A stretch of DNA of 7,770 nucleotides from Actinotalea sp. GTDB lineage: Bacteria; Actinomycetota; Actinomycetes; Actinomycetales; Cellulomonadaceae. The notes beneath the pieces are model-generated. The model searched no databases. It saw nothing but the letters and a program-made list of their open reading frames with translations, and was not told the origin of the DNA. Shown in pieces: positions 1 through 5,646 of this stretch. The DNA is taken from NCBI GenBank assembly GCA_014360395.1, contig JACIXM010000358.1, positions 1 to 7,770 of the forward strand, given 5' to 3'. Both the position numbers and the translations under genes were made by a program. Positions within the stretch are counted from its first letter, which is position 1. Each line of letters starts with the position of its first letter.

Positions 1-45
1 CGGGCATTCCCGGCCGTTGGGCCGGCGACGGCCCGCGCCGGCGCC
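1..45 (-). other. Short 3' flank of the oxidoreductase gene with small overlapping hairpins
   Basis: Just past the stop codon the DNA can fold two ways: 7-bp arms at 21-27 and 36-42 (GCCGGCG/CGCCGGC, 8-nt loop), or 6-bp arms at 10-15 and 20-25 (CCGGCC/GGCCGG, loop GTTG). Neither is followed by a T run. In DNA this GC-rich such hairpins arise by chance, so a terminator role is only possible. The window edge hides the rest. Confidence 0.2.
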
Positions 46-1518
46 TCAGCCCACCGGACGCAGGTCGGGTGGGACGGTGATCCCGAACCGGTCCCGCAGC
101 ACCCGCCTGGCGACGTGCCACCCGCCCATGCCGTGCACACCCGGCCCGGGCGGCGCGGAGGACGAGCAGAGGTACGCGCCGTCGACGCCGGTGGCGAAGG
201 GGTCCAGCTGCCACCGCGGCCCGACGAGCATGCGCCGCAGCGTGATGGCGCCGGAGGCGATGTCCCCGCCGACGTAGTTGGCGTTGTGCAGGGCCATCCG
301 CGCGGCCGGCACGGCGTGCGCGGCGACGACGACGTCGCGGAAGCCCGGCGCGAAGCGCTCGATCTCCGCGGTGACGGCCTCGGTCATGTCGCGCTCGGAC
401 CCGGCCGGGACGTGCGCGTAGGCCCACAGGGGGCGGATCCCGCCGGGGCCGGTGCGCCCGGGATCGACCACGGCCGGGTCGCTGAGCAGCACCGTGGGGT
501 GCTCGGCGTGCCGGCCGCGGGCGACGGCGTGCTCAGCGCGGGCCATCTCCGGGCGGGAGCCGCCGAGGTGCACCGTGCCGGCGAGACCCACCTCGGGGTA
601 GGCCCACGGCACCGGGCCGGACAGGACGTAGTCGACCTTGGCCGCCCCGTTGCCGTGCCGGAACCGGCGGAACCCGCGGGCGAACCGCGCCGGCATCCGG
701 TCCCCGAGGACGTCGGCGACCGTGCCGGGGGTGGTGTCGAAGACGTAGGCGTGCGCCGGCGGCAGGTCCGCAGCCGACCGCACCGGATGGTCCGTCGTCA
801 CCACCCCGCCGTGCACGACGAGGTCCGCGACCAGGGCGTCCGTGATCGTCTGGGTACCGCCGCGGGGGATGCACCACCCCGTGGCGTGGCCGAGGACGCC
901 GAGGAGCAGCGCGGTGCCCGCCGCCGGCAGGGAGGGCAGGGGGGTGATCGCGTGGGAGGCGACCCCGGTCAGGAGCGCCGGCGCGCGGTGCTCGCGGAAC
1001 CGCCGGTCCCACGTCGCACCCAGGCCCTGCTCGAGCACCCCCAGCCCGAAGCGGACCGCCGCCACGAGGTCGCGCGGAACGGACCTGTGGTCCCCGAGGA
1101 CGAAGCCCACGACGCCGTCGGCCCGTTCGACCAGCGGCTCCATGAGGGCGCGCCAGGCCGGCCCGTCGACGCCGAGGTGCTCGACGGTGCGGTCGAGCGA
1201 GCGGTAGGCGATCGCCGAGGCACCGTCGACCAGCGGCTGGGCGTAGGACACCTCGGGGTGGAGCAGCTCCACACCCCGGGCCGGCAGGTCGAAGCGACGG
1301 AAGAACGGCGAGGCGAGGGCCATGGGGTGCACGGCGCTGCACTGGTCGTGCACCACGCCGTGGACGATCCCCGGGACGGTGCGGGCGCCGCCGCCGACGG
1401 TCGGCTGCGCCTCGAGCACCTGGACGGCCAGGCCGCTGCGCGCGAGCGTCACGGCCGCCGCCAGCCCGTTGGGCCCGGAACCGACGACGACGACGTCGGG
1501 TGCGGACGGGTCGCTCAT
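46..1518 (-). CDS. NAD(P)/FAD-dependent oxidoreductase, phytoene dehydrogenase (CrtI)-like
   Basis: A 490-residue flavoprotein of the COG1233 family (phytoene desaturase/CrtI-like; PYROXD2 is a eukaryotic relative). The N-terminus holds a Rossmann FAD site: GSGPNG at residues 13-18, an acidic Glu36 closing the second strand (VLEAQ) and GGGAR at 42-46. The C-terminus has the second FAD-contacting segment of the family at about 443-466 (GVDGAYLCSSSAPPGPG, then HGMGG). Length is normal for the family and both ends are intact. The start is set at the ATG at 1518 because GGGGAGG (1534-1528) lies 9 nt upstream of it; an in-frame ATG at 1527 directly abuts that ribosome-binding site and is less likely. 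No signal peptide or membrane segment is visible. It lies 99 bp downstream of the LytR_C gene on the same strand and may be co-transcribed. No other carotenoid gene is in view, so the substrate is unknown and a crtI assignment would be unsafe. Confidence 0.9.
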   Translation of the reverse strand: MSDPSAPDVVVVGSGPNGLAAAVTLARSGLAVQVLEAQPTVGGGARTVPGIVHGVVHDQCSAVHPMALASPFFRRFDLPARGVELLHPEVSYAQPLVDGASAIAYRSLDRTVEHLGVDGPAWRALMEPLVERADGVVGFVLGDHRSVPRDLVAAVRFGLGVLEQGLGATWDRRFREHRAPALLTGVASHAITPLPSLPAAGTALLLGVLGHATGWCIPRGGTQTITDALVADLVVHGGVVTTDHPVRSAADLPPAHAYVFDTTPGTVADVLGDRMPARFARGFRRFRHGNGAAKVDYVLSGPVPWAYPEVGLAGTVHLGGSRPEMARAEHAVARGRHAEHPTVLLSDPAVVDPGRTGPGGIRPLWAYAHVPAGSERDMTEAVTAEIERFAPGFRDVVVAAHAVPAARMALHNANYVGGDIASGAITLRRMLVGPRWQLDPFATGVDGAYLCSSSAPPGPGVHGMGGWHVARRVLRDRFGITVPPDLRPVG

Positions 1519-1602
1519 CTCGACCATCCTCCCCGAGGGGCGCGGGACCGGCGACCGCGGCGGCCGGCGGACGCCCAGGTGGCGCCCGGCCCCCAGCGGG
1601 CC

Positions 1603-1617
1603 CGCCGCCCGGCGGCG
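1603..1617 (-). terminator. Possible weak hairpin directly after the LytR_C stop codon
   Basis: A perfect 7-bp inverted repeat (CGCCGCC/GGCGGCG) with a 1-nt centre starts immediately downstream of the LytR_C stop codon, in the 99-bp gap before the oxidoreductase. The real loop would have to open several pairs, leaving about a 5-bp stem, and there is no U tract. It might attenuate read-through into the oxidoreductase gene or be chance. I see no promoter consensus in the rest of this gap. Confidence 0.2.
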
Positions 1618-2235
1618 TCACTGCGGCTGGTAGTCCGTCCACAGGACGGCGGTGACCCGGTCGACGTCGTCGGACTGCTCGACCGCGGTGATGCCCAGGG
1701 CGGTCGCGACCTCGGCGGCCGTGCCCTCGTCCGCCGCGTCGGCGTAGTAGACGACCGAGGCGGGCGGGTCCTGGCCCTGCCAGTTCCCGGACGTCACCGT
1801 CGTGAAGCCCGCCTCCTGCAGCCGCGCCGCCCCACCGCTGGCCAGGCCGGAGGTGTTGGTCGCGTTGAGCACGATCACCGATGCGGTCAGGTCCGGCTCG
1901 GGCAGCGCGGGCTCCTCCGGGGTCGGCTCCTCGGTCGGCGTCTCCTCCACGGGCTCCTCGTCCGTCCCCTCCGGCTCCGTCGGCTCCGCCGGCTCGGTGG
2001 CCTCGGGCTCGTCGTCCAGGGGGGCCCCCGCGATGGGCTCGTCGTCCTGCGTGCCCTGCCAGGACGACAGCCAGGTCACGGCACCGAAGGCGAGCAGCGG
2101 GAAGATGACGACCACCGCGACGAGGGCCCCCCACCGGCTCCACCAGGAGCGCGGCGCCCGGTGCACGCCGCGGGGACGCTCCTCCTGCGCCGCGGCGTCG
2201 AACTCGTCCGGCGGGTACGCGTAGTGGCCCTTCAC
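1618..2235 (-). CDS. Single-pass membrane protein with LytR_C domain (VirR-like)
   Basis: A 205-residue protein with three parts: a cytoplasmic N-terminus (1-35, several Arg), one membrane helix (about 36-57, ALVAVVVIFPLLAFGAVTWL) and an extracytoplasmic part. The latter begins with a Glu/Pro/Thr-rich acidic linker (about 63-115) and ends in a LytR_C domain (about 117-203, opening with SVIVLNATNTSGLA). The domain occurs at the C-terminus of LytR-CpsA-Psr cell-wall ligases and also alone behind a membrane anchor, as here; no LCP catalytic domain is present. M. tuberculosis Rv0431/VirR has this layout, also follows a DUF3263 gene, and is linked to envelope integrity and vesicle release. A similar envelope role here is inference. 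The GTG start at 2235 has no good Shine-Dalgarno but a TAGCCT hexamer (2248-2243) 7 nt upstream, suggesting a leaderless transcript. The gene begins 31 nt after the DUF3263 stop codon, so read-through is also possible. Confidence 0.88.
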   Translation of the reverse strand: MKGHYAYPPDEFDAAAQEERPRGVHRAPRSWWSRWGALVAVVVIFPLLAFGAVTWLSSWQGTQDDEPIAGAPLDDEPEATEPAEPTEPEGTDEEPVEETPTEEPTPEEPALPEPDLTASVIVLNATNTSGLASGGAARLQEAGFTTVTSGNWQGQDPPASVVYYADAADEGTAAEVATALGITAVEQSDDVDRVTAVLWTDYQPQ

Positions 2236-2270
2236 GCCGGTCAGGCTAGCGTCTGGGACGGCCGGGTCAG
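2236..2270 (-). promoter_or_regulatory. Candidate promoter for the LytR_C gene (leaderless type)
   Basis: On the minus strand TAGCCT (2248-2243) fits the actinobacterial -10 pattern TANNNT and ends 7 nt before the GTG start. CTGACC (2270-2265), 16 nt further upstream, is a weak -35 candidate that overlaps the DUF3263 stop codon. With no ribosome-binding site in the gap, transcription starting at the start codon is plausible. Confidence 0.4.
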
Positions 2271-2599
2271 CCGTCGACGCCGAGACGACGCGCGGTGCGG
2301 GCCCGCTGGCGCGAGGTGCGCATCCGGCGCAGACGCTTGACGAGCATCGGGTCGTGGGCCAGCGCCGCCGGGGAGTCGATGAGCGCGTTGAGCACCTGGT
2401 AGTACCGCGTGGCCGACATCTCGAAGAGCTCGCGGACCGCCTGCTCCTTGGCGCCGGCGTACTTCCACCACTGCCGCTCGAAGGCGAGGATCTGCTGGTC
2501 CCGCTCGCTCAGCGCGCCGGCGGCCGCGGTCGACCGGTCGTCCGTCGCGGTCGCGCCGACGGCGGTGAGCGTCGTCAGGCGGGGCGAGGTCGTCGGCAT
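2267..2599 (-). CDS. DUF3263 domain protein, probable small DNA-binding protein
   Basis: A 110-residue protein with a low-complexity Thr/Ala-rich N-terminus (1-29), a conserved DUF3263 core (about 30-97; [20 protein letters not shown], then [25 protein letters not shown]) and a basic tail (about 88-106, rich in Arg). The core around [14 protein letters not shown] (58-71) reads like a helix-turn-helix, with Ser-Ala-Thr at the turn, so DNA binding is likely but unproven. The ATG at 2599 is chosen over an upstream ATG at 2695 because GGAGGAG sits 4 nt before it, and because the longer version would run through a promoter and the palindrome. The gene is divergent from ung and heads the LytR_C gene. 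The same pair occurs in mycobacteria (Rv0430-Rv0431). The family has no established function that I know of; regulation of its own promoter or of the LytR_C gene is a guess. Confidence 0.87.
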   Translation of the reverse strand: MPTTSPRLTTLTAVGATATDDRSTAAAGALSERDQQILAFERQWWKYAGAKEQAVRELFEMSATRYYQVLNALIDSPAALAHDPMLVKRLRRMRTSRQRARTARRLGVDG

Positions 2600-2602
2600 G
2601 GC

Positions 2603-2658
2603 TCCTCCGGGGTGGTGCGATCGGGCCCATCGTAGACGCCGAATGACACCGGTGTCAT
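2603..2658 (-). promoter_or_regulatory. Probable promoter and ribosome-binding site of the DUF3263 gene
   Basis: On the minus strand ATGACA (2658-2653) and TACGAT (2634-2629) form a -35/-10 pair with an 18-nt spacer, five of six -35 bases matching TTGACA. Transcription would begin near 2622, giving a leader of about 20 nt with a strong GGAGGAG ribosome-binding site just before the ATG at 2599. The -35 lies inside the palindrome at 2642-2659. Confidence 0.5.
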
Positions 2659-2659
2659 T
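2642..2659. promoter_or_regulatory. Perfect 18-bp palindrome, candidate operator
   Basis: AATGACACCGGTGTCATT is its own reverse complement over 18 bp. It is also AT-richer than its surroundings, which makes chance in this GC-rich DNA less likely. It covers the predicted -35 of the DUF3263 gene and is about 75 bp upstream of ung, so a dimeric regulator bound here could block the leftward promoter. The binding protein is unknown. Candidates are the DUF3263 protein itself or a TetR/MarR-type repressor encoded elsewhere. Confidence 0.6.
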
Positions 2660-2662
2660 GGA

Positions 2663-2690
2663 CCGGCCGGGCGACGCGGCGCCCGGCCGG
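2663..2690. repeat. Inverted repeat with 11-bp arms in the divergent intergenic region
   Basis: CCGGCCGGGCG (2663-2673) and its exact reverse complement (2680-2690) are separated by 6 nt. It lies 3 bp beyond the 18-bp palindrome and upstream of the ung -10. It could form a very stable hairpin in RNA or be a second protein site; no T run follows. Composition bias toward G and C weakens the case that it is functional. Confidence 0.4.
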
Positions 2691-2720
2691 GGCACCGGCG
2701 AGTGCCGCCACGCCGGCGGC

Positions 2721-2735
2721 TACCCTTCCCCCGTG
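2721..2735 (+). promoter_or_regulatory. Candidate leaderless promoter -10 of ung
   Basis: TACCCT (2721-2726) matches TANNNT and is followed by exactly 6 nt and then the GTG start. There is no purine-rich ribosome-binding site in the preceding bases (they are nearly all C). This is the usual layout of leaderless mRNAs in actinobacteria and also decides the start codon. No convincing -35 is seen. Confidence 0.5.
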
Positions 2736-3437
2736 CCCTCCCGCCCCCTGCCCGAGCTCGTCGCCGGGGACTGGGCGCAGGCCCTCGCACCGGTCGAGGA
2801 CCGCGTCCACGCGATCGGTGACGCGCTGCGCGCCGAGGTGGCGCAGGGCCACCGGTACCTGCCGGCCGGGCCCGACGTCCTGCGCGCCTTCACCCGGCCC
2901 CTGGCGCAGGTGCGCGTGCTCGTGGTCGGGCAGGACCCGTACCCGACCCCGGGGCACGCGACGGGCCTGGCCTTCTCGGTCGCGCCGCACGTGCGGCCCC
3001 TGCCCCGGTCGCTGCAGAACATCTACCGCGAGCTGGCCGACGACGTCGGCGCCGTCCCCGGCCCCACGGGGGACCTCACCGGCTGGGCCGAGCAGGGCGT
3101 CCTGCTGCTCAACCGCGTCCTCACGGTGCGGGAGGGCGCGCCCGGCTCCCACCGCGGGCTGGGCTGGCAGGCCGTCACCGAGCGGGCGGTGCGGGCCCTG
3201 GTGGAGCGGGGCGGACCCCTCGTCGCCCTGCTGTGGGGCCGCGACGCGCAGACCGTCCGCCCGTTCCTCGGCGACACCCCGGTCGTGACAGGCGTCCACC
3301 CCAGCCCGCTGTCGGCGTCGCGGGGCTTCTTCGGCTCCCGCCCCTTCTCGGCCGTGGACCGGCTCCTCGCCGAGCAGGGGGCGCCGCCGGTCGACTGGGC
3401 CCGTGCCGGTCAGATGGCGCCTGACCCACCGAGGTGA
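2733..3437 (+). CDS. ung: Uracil-DNA glycosylase, family 1
   Basis: A 234-residue UDG that removes uracil from DNA as the first step of base excision repair. All family-1 signatures are present: the water-activating motif GQDPYP (66-71, catalytic Asp68, Tyr70 guarding the pocket), GLAFSV (78-83, Phe81 stacking on uracil), GVLLLN (122-127, Asn127 for uracil recognition) and the minor-groove loop HPSPLSA (189-195, catalytic His189), followed by RGFFG. Length matches actinobacterial homologues. The start is the GTG at 2733, supported by the leaderless-type -10 just before it and by the N-terminus ([11 protein letters not shown]) reading as a normal Ung start; longer in-frame versions run into the divergent promoter region. 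The following hydrolase frame could begin with a GTG overlapping the ung stop codon by 4 bp, so the two may be co-transcribed. Intracellular; presumably constitutive. Confidence 0.97.
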   Translation: MPSRPLPELVAGDWAQALAPVEDRVHAIGDALRAEVAQGHRYLPAGPDVLRAFTRPLAQVRVLVVGQDPYPTPGHATGLAFSVAPHVRPLPRSLQNIYRELADDVGAVPGPTGDLTGWAEQGVLLLNRVLTVREGAPGSHRGLGWQAVTERAVRALVERGGPLVALLWGRDAQTVRPFLGDTPVVTGVHPSPLSASRGFFGSRPFSAVDRLLAEQGAPPVDWARAGQMAPDPPR

Positions 3438-3469
3438 CCCCAGGGCCGTCCCCGGCGCAGACTGGCACC

Positions 3470-4468
3470 GTGACCCGCTCCTCCGCGCCCGCCGGCCGCT
3501 CCGTCCCCACCTCGCCCGGTCCCGTGCACGCGGTGGTCGGCGCACCCGGCCCGGCCCCGGCCCGGGACGCCGCGCAGGGCACCGCCCCCACCCGCGCCAC
3601 GGCGCCGTGGCGGCGCTACGTCGCGCTGGGCGACTCGTTCACCGAGGGGCTGTGGGACCTGCCGGACGGGGGGACTCCAGGGGAGGTGGCGCCGCAGGCG
3701 TGCCGGGGGTGGGCGGACCTCCTCGCCCTGCACCTCGCGACGCAGTCCGCCCCTGCCGGGAACGCCGCCACCGCCCGGGACGCCGTCGGCACGCCGCTGG
3801 AGTACGCGAACCTGGCGATCCGCGGTCGGCTCCTCGGGCCGATCCTCGCCGAGCAGGTGCCGGCCGCGCTCGCGATGGCACCGGACCTGGTCAGCCTCGT
3901 CGGCGGGGGCAACGACATGCTGCGCCCGACGGCGGACCCGGACGCCATGGCGGTCCGGCTGGAGGACGCCGTCGTCCGGCTGCGCGCGGCGGGCGCCGAC
4001 GTGCTCCTGGGCACCGGCGTCGACGCCAAGGACAGCCCGCTCGTGAGCCGGACCCGCGGCCGTGTCGCGGTCTACAACACGCACATCTGGTCCATCGCCC
4101 GCCGCCAGGGCGCGCACGTCGTCGACCTGTGGGGCATGCGGTCGCTGCGCGACTGGCGCATGTGGGCGCCCGACCGGATCCACCTGACCTCCGAAGGTCA
4201 CCGCCGGGTCGCCCAGGGCGCGCTCGCCGCGCTGGGCCTGGAGCCGGACGACCCCCGGTGGGACGACCCGCTGACGCCACTGCCCGCGTCGCCCCGACTG
4301 GCGCGGATGCGCGAGGACGCCCAGTGGCTGCGCGAGCACGTCTACCCGTGGGCCACCCGTCGGCTGCGCGGACGGTCCTCCGGCGACGAGCGTCGGCCCA
4401 AGCGCCCCCACCCGGCACCCGTGCAGGAGGACCGCGCCCCGGCTCCTGAGCAGCAGCGCGACGCCTAA
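3470..4468 (+). CDS. SGNH/GDSL-family hydrolase
   Basis: A serine hydrolase of the SGNH fold (esterase/lipase-like), 332 residues from this start. Numbering from the alternative GTG at 3434 (12 residues longer), all four family blocks are present: GDSFTEG with nucleophile Ser68, a block II Gly131 in NLAIRGR, GGGND with Asn160, and DRIH with Asp247 and His250. The catalytic centre therefore looks complete. The N-terminus (to about residue 58) is Ala/Pro-rich with no hydrophobic core, and the C-terminal about 35 residues are Arg/Pro-rich; neither a signal peptide nor a membrane segment is visible, so the enzyme is probably cytoplasmic. The GTG at 3470 is preferred because CAGACT ends 6 nt before it, echoing the leaderless layout of ung. 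The GTG at 3434 overlaps the ung stop codon and would be translationally coupled, but lacks a ribosome-binding site. Substrate unknown. Confidence 0.88.
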   Translation: MTRSSAPAGRSVPTSPGPVHAVVGAPGPAPARDAAQGTAPTRATAPWRRYVALGDSFTEGLWDLPDGGTPGEVAPQACRGWADLLALHLATQSAPAGNAATARDAVGTPLEYANLAIRGRLLGPILAEQVPAALAMAPDLVSLVGGGNDMLRPTADPDAMAVRLEDAVVRLRAAGADVLLGTGVDAKDSPLVSRTRGRVAVYNTHIWSIARRQGAHVVDLWGMRSLRDWRMWAPDRIHLTSEGHRRVAQGALAALGLEPDDPRWDDPLTPLPASPRLARMREDAQWLREHVYPWATRRLRGRSSGDERRPKRPHPAPVQEDRAPAPEQQRDA

Positions 4469-4480
4469 GGTGGACGCGTG
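4466..4480 (+). promoter_or_regulatory. Candidate promoter -10 upstream of the SorC-type regulator
   Basis: TAAGGT (4466-4471) overlaps the hydrolase stop codon and is followed by 6 nt and a GTG (4478). Spacing is identical to that at ung. A transcript starting at 4478 would give the regulator a 53-nt leader. No clear -35 is visible. Confidence 0.35.
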
Positions 4481-4519
4481 CAGGACGTGGGCGGCGCCCT
4501 GCTCCAGATGTCACCGGGA

Positions 4520-4524
4520 AAGGG
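4520..4524 (+). promoter_or_regulatory. Ribosome-binding site of the SorC-type regulator
   Basis: AAGGG, 6 nt before the GTG at 4531, is the only Shine-Dalgarno-like element near this start. No other in-frame start codon exists further upstream in the intergenic region, so it fixes the start. Confidence 0.5.
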
Positions 4525-4530
4525 CGAAGA

Positions 4531-5544
4531 GTGGACGACGCCGAGAGGCAGCTGATCGCCAGCATCGCACGACGGTTCTACTTCGAGGACATGTCCAAGA
4601 CGGAGCTGGCGAAGGCCTTCGGACTGTCCCGGTTCAAGATCGCGCGCCTGCTCGAGGAGGCGCGCCAGGAGGGGATCGTCAAGATCGAGATCGCCGAGGA
4701 CGGCTGGGAGCGTCCCGCTCTGTCCGCGGAGCTCGCCGAGCACCTGAACCTGCCGGAGTGCGTCGTCGTCCGCGCCGGCGAGAACGAGGAGTCGAACCGG
4801 GCGCGCCTCGCCCGGGCGGCCGCCGCCTACATCCGGCGTGAGACCCGCGAGGGGGATGTCATCGGCTTCTCGTGGGGCCGCACCCTCATCGCCATCGGCG
4901 AGGCCCTGCAGGACCTGCCGCCGTCGACGATCGTCCAGCTGACGGGCACCGTGGGCAACGACTTCGCCCAGTCGCCCGTCGAGGTCATCCGCCGGATCGC
5001 GGACCGCTCGAGCGTCCGGACCATGGCGATCTTCTCCCCCCTCTTCGCCGCGTCCGAGGCGGCGGCCGACTCGCTGCGTGCCGACCCGGCGATCGCCCGT
5101 GCGATGGGGCTGTACCGGGAGCTCAGCCTCGCCGTGCTCTCCGTCGGGTCGTGGGACCCGCCGGTCTCGCAGCTGCCGGCGATCCTGTCCGACGCCGACC
5201 GGGCCGAGCTCGCTCGCGAGGGCGCCAAGGCGGAGATGGCAGGGATCTTCGTCCGGGAGGACGGGACCCTGATCGAGGCCGCGGCCGCGGCGCGGCGCAT
5301 CTCCGTCTCCCCCGGGGAGCTGACCGACGCGCCGCGCGTCCTCGCCGTCGCCGGCTCGTCGCCGAAGGTCGGGGCCATCGCGGCCGTGGCACGGTCCGGC
5401 CTCATCACGTCACTGATCACCGACGACGACACCGCCGCGGAGCTGATGCGCCGGCCGCGCATCGAGCGGCAGGTGCTCGCCCGCGGAGCCTCGGCCCGCG
5501 CGATCCCGGCCCGGCCCGCGCCAGCGCGTCCCCCGGGGCGGTAG
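4531..5544 (+). CDS. SorC/DeoR-type sugar-binding transcriptional regulator
   Basis: A 337-residue regulator of the SorC family. The N-terminal winged-helix DNA-binding region spans about 5-55, with the helix-turn-helix at 22-44 (SKTELAKAFGLSRFKIARLLEEA). The effector domain (about 57-312), related to sugar-phosphate isomerases, shows the family landmarks GDVIGFSWGRTL (108-119), LTGTVG (137-142) and a C-terminal segment GSSPKVGAIAAVARSG followed by LITSLITDD (275-299). Such proteins bind phosphorylated sugars and control adjacent carbohydrate operons. Here the convergent PTS-dehydrogenase operon is the obvious target, though its promoter lies off the window and no operator can be pointed to. 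The last about 20 residues are an Ala/Pro/Arg tail that looks disordered and is unlike the family's usual end. GTG start at 4531 with AAGGG upstream. The family call is secure; effector and activator-versus-repressor role are unknown. Confidence 0.92.
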   Translation: MDDAERQLIASIARRFYFEDMSKTELAKAFGLSRFKIARLLEEARQEGIVKIEIAEDGWERPALSAELAEHLNLPECVVVRAGENEESNRARLARAAAAYIRRETREGDVIGFSWGRTLIAIGEALQDLPPSTIVQLTGTVGNDFAQSPVEVIRRIADRSSVRTMAIFSPLFAASEAAADSLRADPAIARAMGLYRELSLAVLSVGSWDPPVSQLPAILSDADRAELAREGAKAEMAGIFVREDGTLIEAAAAARRISVSPGELTDAPRVLAVAGSSPKVGAIAAVARSGLITSLITDDDTAAELMRRPRIERQVLARGASARAIPARPAPARPPGR

Positions 5545-5571
5545 GCCGACGCGGCGGGAGCCGCCACGCAG

Positions 5572-5606
5572 CACGAGGCCCCGCACGGTCCGTGCGGGGC
5601 CTCGTG
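5572..5606. terminator. Bidirectional hairpin terminator between convergent genes
   Basis: Two perfect 17-bp complementary arms (5572-5588 and 5590-5606, CACGAGGCCCCGCACGG and its reverse complement) surround a single T; a real stem of about 15 bp with a short GGTCC-type loop results. It lies 28 bp after the regulator's stop codon and 41 bp after the dehydrogenase's stop codon on the other strand, exactly where a shared terminator is expected. Neither side has a T tract, as is common for actinobacterial terminators. Confidence 0.85.
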
Positions 5607-5646
5607 TCACGGCGCGGTGCGCCAGGACGGGGCGTGCGCCTCGGGC

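Noticed and set aside
1863..2045. Repetitive GAG/TCC-rich stretch that could be a DNA repeat
   Set aside because: It encodes the Glu/Pro-rich linker of the LytR_C protein; the repeats are irregular at DNA level and reflect amino acid composition.
115..2340. Plus-strand open frame of 741 codons
   Set aside because: It runs antisense to the oxidoreductase and LytR_C genes, has Arg/Gly/Pro/Ala/Asp-rich composition with no recognisable domain, and owes its length to the lack of stops in high-GC DNA.
2599..2695. Longer N-terminus for the DUF3263 protein (ATG at 2695)
   Set aside because: The extension would cover the promoter, the palindrome and the inverted repeat, and the ATG at 2599 has a strong ribosome-binding site; the extension has no domain-like sequence.
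4185..4200. Inverted repeat TGACCT-N4-AGGTCA
   Set aside because: It lies inside the hydrolase coding sequence right after the conserved DRIH motif (codons for LTSEGH) and is explained by codon choice; no promoter is near.
3403..4449. Overlapping frames on both strands across the SGNH hydrolase
   Set aside because: Only the frame with GDSFTEG, GGGND and DRIH carries conserved catalytic blocks; the others are Arg/Pro-rich shadows.
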